From assembly GCA_037576195.1 (NCBI GenBank), contig CM075104.1:10432211-10496210 (forward strand): a DNA stretch of 64,000 nt. The letters run 5' to 3'. Both the position numbers and the translations under genes were made by a program. This DNA is from Phytoseiulus persimilis. Its lineage: Eukaryota > Arthropoda > Arachnida > Mesostigmata > Phytoseiidae. The notes below the pieces were generated by a model, which saw only the letters and a program-made list of their open reading frames with translations, ran no database searches and was not told the origin of the DNA. Of the stretch, positions 35,601 to 49,500 are shown piece by piece; the first letter of the stretch is position 1, and each line of letters starts with the position of its first letter.

Positions 35601-38600
35601 GATCGAATGAATGAATGGAAACCACATTGACGGAAGTCCGTGTGTAGGTGGGGGGGAGGGGGGGGGGCAGCTTTTTCATGCGATCGGGCCAGAAGCTTGC
35701 GAGAGAGCTTGGGCGCCATGAGCCTCCAACTAGCGCGGCGCTCTCTGAGTCGCTTTTCCTTGAGTTGAGGTTGCCGGTGTTGATGTTGGTTCAATTTGAA
35801 TGCGTCCACTTGCTCCTTCTGCTTTTTTAGAGGTGAGACGACCGCAACCAGCTTTAGGAACTCGTTAGAGAAATCGGTTCGGAGAAAACTCGAGGAAGAA
35901 ACCAACGAGGATGATTTTGAAGTTGCCCGGTCTCTCTTTCTTGCTACTGTTTGCAGGGCTCAATCTTTGAGATCTCTAGGTGCACGCGTTCGAGTCTTTC
36001 CCTAATTGTTGTCAAGAGACACAGCACGCCCACATATTTGGTAACGTGCTCTGGCCGGTGAACTCTTCCTAAACCTGAAGATTGAGCTATATTTTCCTGC
36101 GGTATCTGATGCTCTGCGAGAATTCTCCATTGATGGAGCGTTTAGTTGTGAGACACGACTGAATCTGTAGACAAAAATGGGAATTATGCGTGTGGCGATT
36201 TCACTCTTACAGGAACATGATGCGCGAGCAGGCCATACCATAAAAGCCGGGCGCGAAGAAACTTTCCGGCGATGCCAGCTATCAGTCGAACGGCTGAGGA
36301 GCTTACTATCAGCAGAATGTATTTGCACACTTAACACCCCGTGGGATCAAAGGAATCGGCATGGGTTGGAGCTCAAGCCGCGGCGTCCGAAAGAAAGCCG
36401 TCGGCCGGAGAGAGAGCAAGTGACGAGGTTTTCGCGTTTCAGAGCGTCTTCCGCTGGATTCCTCTCCTACTCGTTCGTCGAGTAACAACTTCTTTTGAGC
36501 CTGGTGCGAGTTCCAATGATTAGCGCACATTCCTCGCGGTGCCAGAGGTCGTTCGAGAGACAATGTCGCTTGTTAGGGCATCGTTTGAGCTTTTCTAGCT
36601 AAACAGTATGCCCTCGGCGGCGAACGTTGTCACATGGTCTTGCAGCACGGGCTCGCCGAGCACCTGGTTGGTTCTGAACGGACCTGCAAACGGCCTAGTG
36701 TTGCCAGAAGCCAATCCTCATTATTGTTGGAGGCTAACTCCGATCCATCGAGCTTTCCCCGAGGCTCGAACCGAATTTTGCGACCGTTCCCTCCGGCGGA
36801 AGCGTCGAGCCTCCCTCCGCACGGAAAACTCGCAACCAGTTGGTGGCAGGAGAGCATCCCGATCTGAGATGAAGACGACGATCGTGCTTTCCCAGGCTCA
36901 GAAGCGCTTTGATCTCAGCGCCAGAGCGCCGAACTGCAGCAACCACAACAAAAAGGATGATCACGGGGTGACTACTTGCTCGTTTGAAATACTTCAGCAT
37001 GCGTTCCAAACTTGACGCCTTGTTAAACATGGGATCGACCCCAAATTCACCGTTGAACCGACACCCACAAACACTCGAGCAGGGTCTTTTTGCTCATGTC
37101 GCCGCTGCTGCCCCAACGAAGGAACAAAGATCTTTCCCGGCCACAACTGCTGATAACATCACTTGTGTAATGGAGGGATAAGCAAGCAGATTGGACGTAA
37201 TCTCAACAAGGAGGCGGATCGATTTGTTTGATGGTTTCCTTCTGTCATCAAAGAAGGGGGGTTATCAGACCGCGAGAGCATGAAACGGAGAGAATCGCAA
37301 GTCAGAACCTCCGTGCGGGGATCGAGACCAGAAGACTTCTCCAAGAAAGCTCTTGAGCGTAGAAACGACCGCAGAGTGGCGAACGATGGCTCTTGCACGA
37401 CATATACAAACGGGAGCTCTTGGGAGTTGAGTCGACCGAAACTACGGTCGACGGACTTACGAAACCAATCCCGATGCTGTTGACAGGGAAGCCGGCGCCG
37501 GTTAGCCGAGCAGCTACTCAGCCAGCGCAGAAAACTCATATGGCAACGGATTTTATAGGAGAGCAATCTTAAGATGACGGCACGAGGTCGGTCTTGTTCA
37601 TCACGCTATCGCCGCTGCGAGCAAGCGGAGAATATCGCTACCGGCCGGCAGTAAATCGCGAGTCAATCTAGACCCCGTGCAATACTGAATGCTTTCTGAC
37701 ACCCCTTCGGGCTCGATGAGACCGCAACTCTTCTCTCTCATCGCGTGTTGCAATCCTCGTGCCGATTGGGTTGTAAACAAACAACGCCAGAACGCCATCG
37801 AGTGGAGAAGGGAGCAACCAGGGGAAAAATATCTTGGCGTAATTGAAAATTATAATCGACTCCACTCGTTCATCACATGGTGCCGGCTCAAAAGCTTCGC
37901 CTGGCGTTTCGCGGACATCTTTTCGAAATCCGATGGCCCCGACAACGACTCTCGAGAGAAGGTTGGCCCTCTAGTATCTCGTCGATAGAGGGGAAATACA
38001 ACTTCCGTTCGATCTGTGAGACTGACGCATGAAGGTTACCAAAAAGTACCCCCTTTAACACGAGAATTCTCGACATTGGTAGAGGCTGGAGTAAGAGAGG
38101 GCCCGAGGCGACCTCTGATGGAACCCGACTTTCGATGACCGATCGTGCGTAACGCTTCTCTTTCCCAAAACCTCTCGGAAGATTCAATGCTGTGGACAGT
38201 TTTCCCCAGGGGAGTCAACGGACCAGCGTTCGGTGCTTGGCAACTTTGAAATTCAGAATATGCAAATTCGAGAAGGAAGGTGGCCTCTTGGATGATGAGG
38301 ACCGAGTCACGCTGTTCGCCTGAAGCGACTTTCCATCCCGCTGGAAACTTAGAAAAACAGCCTTCTGAACTCACGCGTTCCGGTCATTTATTCTCAGAAT
38401 ACGCGGAGCCCGAGTCACACAACTCCGTTGCGTTCTCAGATTTATTGTCGACGATATTTGCCGATGTGGTCAGCAAAGACAGCATGAATTGGTGATGTCT
38501 TCTTTACAGACTCGTCGTTGGCGGTTGAACAATTACAGTTAGCGCTCTGAGAACTATCACAGAGTCGGAGCTTACGTCAACCAGTATCGTGGGTGGAGAC

Positions 38601-41600
38601 GCAGACGCAACAGCCATTGGCCGATTTGGCGCATTCAAACCCAATCACCGGGAGGAGACCGCAACGGAACAGAGGATCTGAGCGCCACCACTGCCGCGAC
38701 TGAGCCGACAACCAATTCCACAACACCGGCGGCAGCAACAGCTCGAAGCGGGGGAATCTCTTCAAAAGGAGCGTACCGAGAAGAGTGACCTCTGGGTTTT
38801 TCTACAGAAGAAAAAAGCCCAAGAACGGAGACCACCGGATTCAAGGGACAGCGGAGCAGATAGGAGCGACGCGGTTTACGCAATCAGAGCGACTACCGAA
38901 CCTCTGACACCACATTGCCTAATTGGACCAGAGCCGGGCTCGGAACGCGCTCGTTTCGGGATACCACCAGTCGAAACCGGATAGCCCGAGACACAGCGAG
39001 TCGACTCCCACTCCTCCCAGCGTGCGACATCCACTGGAGCGGAAACTGCAGCAACTTCCCAATCTAAATGCAGTAGAGTCCTGATGATCCACATCCCAGA
39101 TTATCCGCTATTCGCGCGATTTTTTCCGGGATTTCGGTCGATTCGCCCAATTTCCCTATCAGTTGCGCCGCCAGCTTTTCCTCTCATCAGGCTTCAGGTT
39201 GTTGTTGTTGCAGTCATCGTCGCCGCCACAATTTCTGACGCTCTGTGTCACAATGATGATAAGGCATATGGCGTGCGGCTGTCTCAGAGTACTCGAAGAT
39301 TTGATCCATGAAGTAGACTCTTTCGGGTTCCAGTTGTCTCCAATTCAACCAGATAGGTTCCGACTTTCCAAGAGAAGAACGCCAGGTAGTTTGAATCGAG
39401 TTTCACCAATCAGGAGGTTTCTTTTGGATGCACTCTCTCTCTCTGCATCCTCAGATGCAGGATCTATGCTCGCTGTGTTCATTTTTTTATTCATTTGAAG
39501 ATGATGCTCCTCCTTTTCGGAGTTGATTTGAAATCGCATCGAGCTTGATCCCGAACCGCGAAAACTTCTCGTGAAATGGTTCGACCTTCTCTCAATTTGG
39601 GGAGTTTCCGCTGTATGGGTTCGGAAATCGCGGAGCATCCTAAGAGATCAGTCTCAATATCCAGAAAATGATCCGGTCCCAGCCGTCATACCCTGGATCT
39701 GAGTAAGCGGTCGGAGTGGAAACCGTTCACTTCTCGGACCTCGTGATTCGGCAACCCTCGTGACCCTTAAATTCCAGTCAGGATTACATGAGAGCCAACG
39801 AGCTCCTGGTGGTGGAGCAGCCATCAAGCGAGAAGTGAAATGGAACAAGATCCGATCGACACGTTGGCGACCAGAGACTAGAAAGATGGAGATGGTCCTC
39901 GAGCTGTGAAGTCAAAGGCGTGACCCATGCATGTCTATGCAGCTTGGCATGGGGACGGCGCGATTTGAGCATTGTAGCCGCGACTACATCCGTAAACTCA
40001 AGAAGCGATTCTCGAGGATACGGACGCGCGTGTATAACTCTATGGCAATCGAATCGATGTACCTAATGCGTGCTGAATCAAAGACGCTGAGAGTTTGTCA
40101 GGGAGATGCGATCATTCACATCATCATGCACAGGATGCATCTCGGAGAGTATGTCAGCTCCACATGAGCGCCCGAATCCTCTCGACGCGATACTCGATGC
40201 GTTGAAGCACAAATCATCGTGATGATCTCTCACAAAATTTCAACTTGTCCCGAGAATCAGTTGAAAGTAACTCCTTCCCGGGTGGAGTTCCATATCCATG
40301 ATCTGAGAGTCCAAATCCCAGTCTGAGTAGAATGTGTGGGGCTATAGAACTAACACCAGGAGTAGCCGGGTTCGGACGGTTCTCACCAACTGACCGATGG
40401 AGGCCACATCGAGGAAACGATCTTCGATTGCTGTGCACATGTGGTATATGTATCAGTCGTCTCCGATCGGTAGGACTGAGCACTCGTTTTTTCTCGCGAG
40501 TGATCAGCGAGCCAAATCGAAACCAGAGGAACACACCGATTTAGCAGTTGACTGCTGAACTTCGAAAATGGGGTCGACCTGGCGGATCTTTTGATACCGG
40601 GTGAATCGTCGGTTCTTGTATCCACCACGCGGCTCAGCGTGTTTGGAAACCGAATTTAGGTTCCCGACACACTCGTTTCCCGCAGAATCGTCACAAACGT
40701 CATAACTTTTCCGCTATCGGCCCTCAAGCCTGAGCTAGGTACGCTCAATCGGCGATGAGCGTTAACGGTTCGATGATTCCAAAATCAGTACGAATGGAGT
40801 CGTACGATACTTTTGTTCTATTACTGTCCGGTCGATCGGATGTGTTCCGAATTGTTCCGAGCTCCCCTGTCGAAACGTTCGGGGAGGCAGAACCTGGAAG
40901 ACACGAAGGGAGAAAGAGAAACAAAGTGAGGGATGAATAAGTATTCTGTTTCGCGGTTCGCCTTTTTCCTTGACAGACGAGATGCGACCGTTCTCGATCG
41001 GCGGGGAAAACAGAACAAATTGATATGAGTCGATTTATCATGTTTACGACATAGCTCTCAATAAATCAGCAAATCCCCTCTTGGTTTCCGTTCGGTTTCT
41101 TCCCGTTTGACATTTTCGACACATCCAGCCCTTCTGCCGAAGAATCATTTGAAACAATTGGATCTCCTCTCCGATTCTTCACCGTTTTGACGCTTGTGAT
41201 TCGATCGAGAACGGGCAAGGGAGTGTCACAAGCTGATTTCCAGCGACCAATGTTCGCTGAAGGCGATTCTTGAAACTGAGCGCCCGAGCGTTTCAGAACG
41301 GTGGAGCATTTCGATAAAGAAGCGTCCAACCGCGGGGATTAGAATTGCACGGATGCTACATTTCGTTAGCTTCGGATTAAGACACTTAAACTGTCGACGT
41401 CGTCGCCAACAACAACCAGTGTGGCCGCTGTGAAAGGGACGATCTAACTGTTATGAGGTTATTCCGCGCTGCCGGGGTGACCAGAGATAGTGACCGACTA
41501 ACGACGGCGCGCAGGGAAACCTTTCGTTCATCTTGGCAACCGGCATCGCTGGTGGTTCCGCACCCACGGGAGCCGAGAAAGTGAGGAAAAGTTGGGTCTG

Positions 41601-42375
41601 GTTTGAAATCGACCAACAGAGACTTCTCGCCCCAAAACGCTCCACTAGCTGCTTGTGCTTCTGCTCGCCGTATCTCGATATATATCTCAAGTTGGTCGAC
41701 GTCAATCTTCCTAATGGACACACAATGACAGAAGTCAAAGACAGTTGTCAGACCGAAAAAGTTTTGCGCTGCCTTATCTAAATATCTGTTTGATTGTTGA
41801 GCATGTCCAGAAGGCCGCCGTCTGTCTCTTCGGCGACACGGTTCGGAGCCTGATGACGTATTAATCTTCATTCTTTCGCACGCTTCTGCGGAGGAGATTC
41901 AGTAGAGAGATTTTGAGTCTTGACAGTTTTTTTCGACGATGGTCGATCCACGGCGGGGATCTATGCTCTCGGATCACGTTGACAATAAGTCCGCGCATGC
42001 GATGGGGGTGCTCGTTTTTTCCACGTAACTTTAGTTCCAGAAGCCATCGTGTCCGAACGGAAACGTTCAGATCACATCGCGTCTCAGCACATTCGCCGTA
42101 GCAATGAACTTCCTTCCCTGGACAAGGGAGGGTCAGTGCTTTCGTAAACAGAGCTCAGAGGAGTACTCAGGTCTCGTTGATACTACCGAAAATTCCCTTG
42201 CATGCGAGACACGCTGGGGTTTTGATCGTCTTGGGGAGCCAGCTCCTTTGCGCTGGACTCACGATAAACATTCTATCGAAATTCCTCCAACTACGCTGGA
42301 GAACCGCCTTTGGTAATAATGTCTCTCGGAGATCGGAGTTCAGAAGGTGAGACTCAGGATCTGGTCAAGTAATGA
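32601..42375. other. Long unassigned intergenic stretch
   Basis: About 10 kb in which I see no recognisable protein, RNA gene or intact transposon. It contains a GTG-repeat at 34406-34435 and G runs at 34139-34148 and 35650-35667. A plus-strand frame open from 32680 to 33243 has no homology I recognise and no splice context. Given its place upstream of caudal it may hold regulatory DNA, but no site can be named. Confidence 0.4.
34406..34435 (+). repeat. GTG/GGC triplet repeat
   Basis: A run of about nine GTG-type triplets passing into GGCGGC. It is low complexity; in one frame it would encode polyvaline, which is more likely non-coding. Confidence 0.8.
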
Positions 42376-43539
42376 ATGAGCACTGAGGAGAGGCTCTCTT
42401 CAGCGACTTCTTCGACATCGGTCTTCGTCTCGAACACCGTTTATCGTCGCTGTTGCCTTGCCTGTTGGCATGAGCGAGAGACGAAACAAAATCAGAAACA
42501 ACAACAGCAACATGAAGAAGAAGCTCGACCGCCCCAGCGGCGGCGGACGAACAGACCGACGTCTATTCGTCCACTGGGTTCGTCCGTCAGCTAGCCCTAC
42601 ACCAGCGGCTAGCTTCGGCACCAGCAGCGGTCGAAGAAGAACCGAAGAAGCGTCGGCCATCGCCGTTTCTTCATCGTCTTCGCGGTGATGGCTCGCGGAC
42701 CCTGTGGCGGTTTGTCGTGGCCGCTGCCACCGTCGACGTCGCCGCCGCCGTGGACGTATGCTGCCGAAGCTGCTGCCGACGGTAGAAGATCCCGGTGGTG
42801 CTTTGGACTCTGCGCGGCTAGCTATGCTGGCAGCTAAGCAAGCGGGCTTGCTGGATGCTTGTCTGGCGAGCAGGCAGTCAGTTTAGCGGCGGCACAGCCG
42901 AGATCAGCGGCAGTGAGCAGCGAAGCTCCGCCCTTGTCGCTCTTGAGCTCCGCCTCGTGCGCTTGTGATGCCGCCGCTGCCGCCGCCACTGCCGCCGCCA
43001 CCGCGGCCGTCCAACAGCAGCAGCGGTGAGCGCTCAGCTCTCTCTACGAGAACATGAGTTTCGAGTCGTCAGTCAGCCAGTCCTCCATCGCTCACTCACT
43101 CAAATAGAAAGACAGACAAGGACAGTTAGTCCGTCCGTGGTTGGTCACTCTGCACTACGAACACGTTGAGGAGGCTGACGACAAACATTCACTCAGTCAG
43201 TCATCCGTCCAGACAACCATCGGACCCACGACGTGATTGGAGAGTTGCCTACATCTCTGTGAGTGGTTCGCACAACCAAGAAAACTTGGAGGTGATGTGA
43301 TGAGTGGAGCCGGCACAAGTGGCACCGCAGTGCACCGTGCTTCGCATCTTGCTGCACTGGTCTAGTCAGCAAAGCACGTTGCCGTCGGTGTTTCTGCTTG
43401 CTTGCCTCGGTTCTCGTTTCGTGTTTCGGCTCCAATCCGCTGTTTGGATGCGTGGGACTTCTGGCCGGTTGACTAGTTGCTTCGTTGGTCAACCTCTTGG
43501 ATAATCGTGCGAGCACGTCTCGTGTACCGTCAGAAAACC
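42376..43539 (+). promoter_or_regulatory. Caudal leader and promoter-proximal region, triplet-rich
   Basis: GC-rich sequence with CAA/CAG, GAA and CCG/GCC triplet runs (for example GCCGCCGCTGCCGCCGCC near 42971) leads up to the caudal start. A possible donor (GTGAGC, 43027-43032) follows CAGCAGCAGCG, so an untranslated exon ending there is conceivable. No TATA box stands out. The long, low-complexity leader is typical of developmental transcription factor genes. Confidence 0.4.
42968..43026 (+). repeat. GCC/CAG triplet-rich tract
   Basis: Imperfect runs of GCCGCC and CAGCAG just upstream of caudal. It is simple-sequence DNA; any coding use is not supported. Confidence 0.75.
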
Positions 43540-46500
43540 ATGTACCATCCTCCCTACTACTCATACGACTTCACGGAGCCCTACTGGCCTGCCACTTCTG
43601 CGCACGTGAGTTCGGCAAGCGCCGAATGGCCGCCAACGCCGGCAGGCTCGACGCCGACTCAGCTGCCCTCGCTTGCCTACAACAACTATTACGCGACAAC
43701 CTACGGAGATTTGCACGCTGAATCGAACGCGGCACCAACGTTTACGGAACTGCCAACTTCAAACTGTCACATAGGTCAGTACACGAATTTCAGAACCAGA
43801 GAGACGTTTCAGATGTCGTTGTCAGTTACAGCTGGGAGTGCTCTCGACTTTTTGAAGGCTCTCGACACTGTGTTCGGGGCTCGTGAGACTCGTTGAGGGC
43901 AGACTCTGGAATTCTTTCAGTCTGCAGGAGCCGTGTCGGGACATGATGAGCTCAAAGTCACTCGTTCCTAGCGAAGCGACCTGGCAAGCCTGGTCAGTTT
44001 GCTCTCGGATGTGGAGCCACCTTCGCCTCGAGGAGCTGGAGTTCGTCGTTGATCTCTGAAATTCATAATCCTCCCTCATATTGGGTTGATAGTGGAGTTC
44101 AGCCAAGTCACTGCTTCAGGAGCATACTGGAACATTTTTTGAGTTTCGACTCGACCGATGCCATCTGTGCAAGGATCTAATTCTGTCGAAATCGATGCAA
44201 GGTTTCGATGCTACGTTCCCTATCGAAGTCCCTGAAGGAACGCTGCACTTGGATGACAGCTCAGAGGGAAGAATGGTTCGCTACAAATTGAATCGAGATC
44301 GGCGAAATCGCTTGATGAAGTTCCCTCCCTTTCGTTTAATCTATCCATTCCCTCTGGATCCGGACATCCGAAAACAACTTACCGCTCGAATATCTGACAT
44401 CTGTGTGAACTCTGATCAACGGCGACCATGATTCAACTTGAGAGAAATGCGTGGCTCTGTGACTTCCTGATGTTCGAGTATGTCGAATCAGGCTCGAGAG
44501 CCAAGGCTCATGTCCTACCACTCTCCGCCACACATTTGGTGATCCTAGAAATTATTCTCAAACTCCCAATCTCTATCCGTTCCTCGTTGTGCTCTGCTCA
44601 GAACTGTCAAGGCTAGTGTTCAAAGCGACACCACGCATGCGGAGGTCTATAACGTCGAGGCTGACGGGGAGCGTGATTTAGAAGAAGCGGCAGAACCGTT
44701 CGCTTCCGCCCTCACGCATGGCGCTAACTCGATCCAAGATGATCATGTTCGGTGAATCTTATGCAGACATTCAGTGAGATCAGCGCTTCCCCATCCTGAC
44801 AACCGAGTCCTCGTTTGGCCGCAAGCGAGTCTCATCTGCGAGCCCTCGCTCAAGCTGCATGGCAAGCATATGGCTTTCAACGGTTTCAACGTCTAAATGG
44901 AAGAAATCGAATTGATTTATTATTGTTCTCTCGTTTCCTTGACGTAGCCTGTTTGGTCTATCAGTGCATTAGACGCAACCCATGAGATGCTCACCAAGTA
45001 AATTGACAGACAAGAATCGGAAACGCATACAGAGTTGGTTTCAACTCAATTCTACAGGCGGGACCACTTTGCTCTCGAGAATCAGGGAGGATTATCTTTT
45101 ATCCGACTGGATCCGAAACTGTTTGCCTGTCATTCGATTTCTGTGGCTCATTTCAGACCTAAGAGTTTCTGCGAAAGGAAACTCCTGCGTAAAAATGATC
45201 ATCAGGTCGTTGGCCTCAATACTGCGATATCAAGAATGAATCCAGCATTGAACACAATTCCTGTCCACATAATTCAAATTCAGCCGATACTGATTCCAAA
45301 GTGGAGCTGATAGGAATTCCCGACCTCTGCAGACTCGAGAATGATCGAAGCTCGGTTCAATTTGGCCTTGCAAGCTCAATACTCGGCTTTCACATCATGC
45401 ACCACGAAAGGGCGATAGTCACTGGAGTTGACCTCGACTGCTGAATCGGCTGTTAAATCAGTCGGAATCGATGTAAACAATGAAGGCAGATGAGGAAGGT
45501 TCGATATAGACTGTTATGAGGTGTGACAAAGTGGTTTTCCCACGTTTTATAGCAACGACTAGAAGAGCCACCACGAAATGAATCGGCTCTCTGTCCCCGT
45601 TGATTTTATAGCAAGTACTCTCTCGCTAACCGCGCAATTGGTAGTAAAATAAAATATATAAACACTTGAACACTACACACCTCCTCGAGACTTTCGCTGG
45701 CTTGCGGCGGCGCTGGGTGACTTTCCTCGCTTGCAGGGTGCCCGTCGCCGGCTGGCTGGCTGGCTAGGTGGATCGCGGGGTGGCTGCTTTCCTGCCCTAG
45801 TCTACCCTCCTCTCGCTCAACTCAACGATAAAACGGCCATAAAGCAAGAGCCCACTCTTCCCGGGATGAATCATTCAGTCCCGTCTCCCCACCATGCCGG
45901 CGTTCCCCAAGCCAGGCTCGACTCCCCTTTTCTTCAGCCAGCCAGCCAGCCCGTCCGTCGGGCATGGTACAGCATGGCAAGCCGAGCCGGGAAGCAGCCA
46001 GCCAGCTCGCCCGCCCGCCACCCACCAGCTCGTCGCCTTCGCTTTGGGAGACCACCCCAAGGAAGCTGAGCTGATTATGAAATGCAATTCAAATATTGAG
46101 TCTACCCCAAGCCGGGGCAATGACAGTGAGCAATAGAGCCAGCACAATCGATTCTTTTGTACGTTTGCCATAACACACGCTTGCAGTCTACCCACGGTCT
46201 CAGCCAAGCGGTTGGAGGGCTAACCGCTGAATGAAGAGCTCTCCCGATTCGACATTATGTCCCAACCTGATGAAAGTTTTTGATTCGCGTTTCGGTGACC
46301 ATGCACGAAGTTGCTGGAACATAACTGCTCGGCGTATGCCCGGGGAAAAGATTCGGTTGCTCGACTGGAATCGAGAGCCCTGGTTGTAAACCGAGACAAT
46401 GTTTTTGAAAGAGCGATTACCACGCGAGCATCGAATTTATTCTAATATTTGCGAGAACGGTCGCATGGTCTTCGTCTTGGATGACCCGTTGTGATCTCCT

Positions 46501-49500
46501 CGAGGGATATGTGAGCTCCGCGGAGTCCCATAAAATGTTCTCGAAGTTCTCCCGAACTGAACAGCCCATACCGGAGGAGCTCTGTCCATGATTGGGAATG
46601 TTGTCGATGAGAATGCAGGAAATCGCAGAAAAATCGTAGAGTACCGACTTGAGATCTCAAATCTGTAATTCTTTCGTAACTGCCCGCTGATTCAGCGGGT
46701 GGCGCCAGAGCGGTGACCAGCGGCTGGTAGAGCTCATGCTTACTGCCGTAGATGTCGTTAAGGCGGCCCGAACACATGAGATACGCACTTTCCATCATAT
46801 GGCTAGAACGGCTGCTGTTTTATAGGAATCGGCTCCGAGTCTGTTACTCAGAGCTTCGAGTGCGCAGTCAATACCGGGGAGGGAACCGTCTCCTGAGCGC
46901 TCCTCGGTAGTGAGGTTCCAGAGCTGGCAGGGAAGCGGTCATCTCCTGACATGGAATGAAGCAGCAGGATGGGCAACAAGGCCGAGTCAGGTGTTGAAGT
47001 GGCGTGAATGAAGTCAAGAGCGTGTTTCGTCTCTCGTCGTCGTCGTCTCGTTTGCCATAAAATCGTCACCTCCCTCCGGCATAAAATTCGATAACCTCAG
47101 AGTGGCCTCAGTGGTCTCTGGTGCTTGGCCGTTTACGACGCCGAATCGTGTTTTACAACATTATAATGTGAAGCAAGTAGAGGCAGCGGCCGCCGCCACC
47201 ACCTCATGTGTCGCTTCGGCAAGATGTGATTTTAATTCGGTTAGCTTCCCATAATAGAGATTGATTGTCGTCGTTGCATTTTGACGCATTTCTTTCGCTC
47301 GAAGAGTTCGGTTGGGTACGGGAGCAGCCGTTCCCGATGGGGGCGTCTGCTAGAGCCGCTGCGTATGATTTTAGATTCCGCTCCACGGAGAGCGCTCGCT
47401 TTTTCTCATGCCTAAGTGCGTGTGATAAAACATCTGCAGATCCTTAAATGGCTCTGTCGTCGTATGCGTGCTTCCGATCGGACGGAATCATTTTCCCGGG
47501 GCTGTCTGTGAGAGGAGTCTAAATTTATGACGTAATTATCAAACCAGCGGTAATCGATAATCGAGGAAGAACATTTGTGTTTATTACGAGCGCTGTGAAG
47601 CCAATGAAACGGTAGAATCGCGAGGAGGGTTCGCAACAAAACTATCTGCGGGACCCGGCTCACGATTCGCGTGAGCTCAAACACATATTTTCGTCTCCAC
47701 CGACGGACCGACTGAATTCCGGAGCTATTTTAGTTATTTTTTCGTGGGTCTATAGCGGACGGAGCATGCTTTTGCTGTAGCTCGAGCTTGAGATTTTGAC
47801 CAGGGTTTGGTGCCTCCTTCTCCGACATCTGTCGTCTCAGCGCGGAGGGCCATAGGGCACCCCTTGGTTCTCCAGCCGAATGGTGTACACGGTGACTATG
47901 TATGCTCAAGCATTTCACATTATGTGGCGCCTCAAATCCAGATCCGACAGCTCTCTTCGGCTCAATCATAATTTTCGCGAAATCGCATGCGACACGCGCA
48001 TTCTGGAGTTGTGGAACATGCGATCCTCGGTCCGGCGCCTTTGCCGTGATCGCGGTCTTCGGGGTGCAGTCGGATATGGCTGTTCTCCTGCTTTTCGCCT
48101 CGAACTGTCATCCAGCTCTCAATAGGTGATTATATGTCCTAGACTTTTGCGCTGAGTGGCGACTCAATCCGAAAATACCGACTGTGATCGGGTCGAAAGG
48201 GACAGCGGCAAACTCGTTCCGCAAAAAAAAGCGGCGTGGCTCGAAAACTGCTGCCGTTTTGACTTTCGGTGCTCCAGTAGCGAGTTCTTGGCAGGCAAAA
48301 ACCAGTTCGCCGACGATTCATCTCCAGACAGTTGGCCAAAAGAGGAAGAAGCAGCCAGTGGTAATTAATTTCGCTGCGAGTACTGAGTTTCAGAGTCCTG
48401 CGATTCCGTGACGTCGTTCATGCGTCGTGGAGATGAAGAAATTATTTCAGAAGAAAAAAGCGATGAAACAATGATGTGATTATATTCCCCCCGCGACTCA
48501 TTATAGAAGACGGCGAGTGCGGCGCCCGGGAGAAGTCACGCGAGAGCTTCGGTTGACGAGGATTTCATCGCGCAGGTTCCGTGCTGGAAATCGGGTGGAG
48601 TTTGCGACGAGGAGCGATTTTTCCACCGTTTTCGTTTCGCCGCGCGGCTCCTAGCCAGGCGTATCACAGCGCGGGCCGCGAAACGAGCAGGCAGGTTCGA
48701 AAGTGAGCAATCAACATCAGTAGCGAATCCTGCTCATCAACTGTGTCTAATGGCGTATCGTTGGTTTCCACGAAGAGCTTGCACTGTTAGTTTACCCACC
48801 GATCGATTCTGGTGGATCCGTGAAAGAACGATCTCCTCGCTCGTATCTCCGTTTGGTCCTGTTGCTCGGTTGGTCGTCCATCTAGTTCGCCAGTAGGCTC
48901 TACCAGCGACAACGACATTGGCGACGGCAGCGGCGGCGGTCGCGGCAGCAGCACGAGGCCAAACCAAACACTGCCGACTAAGTGAGTACAATGGTATACG
49001 GTGGGAGCGGATCTCTGCTAGGCCCAGCTCACCTCCGATGCCGCTGCCGTCGCTCGAGGAACGAAGACTAGAAGCAGCTCAGGGGTAGCAGCAGTCGCGG
49101 CAGCGTCAGAGACTGGGTCTGCATGCGTCGCTCGAGTTGTAAATCTTCGAGACTGGCTGCCTGCTTCCCAACCGAGTCCCCCTGAAACAGTCAGCCAAGC
49201 CAGTCGGGCTGCCTGCAGGCAGGCAAGCTGACTGCCTCTAGGTAGGATACCGGACATGCAATGAGCTATGGGATCGACTAATGTACCCTGCCAGCTCGCT
49301 TTCTCGCTTGCGTGGCTGGCTGGCTGCCACTGACCAGGCACCCTAGCACGCTTTGTATGCGCGTCATACACGGGATATTACATCCATTTATCCATTCTTT
49401 CCTTCCTCTCTCCATTTATAATTCGAGAACTCTCCGCGGTGCTGGCGGCATGGCATTATGCTGTCTGACTGTTTGTTTGGTGCCTGCTGGTGTTCAGTCG

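Noticed and set aside
46442..46798. Minus-strand frame of 118 codons in caudal intron 1
   Set aside because: The composition is plausible, but there is no recognised homology and no clear exon borders, and chance frames of this length are expected several times in 64 kb.
48660..48675. TATCACAG, the start of the miR-2 family
   Set aside because: Only the seed matches; the following bases differ and no precursor-like hairpin surrounds it.
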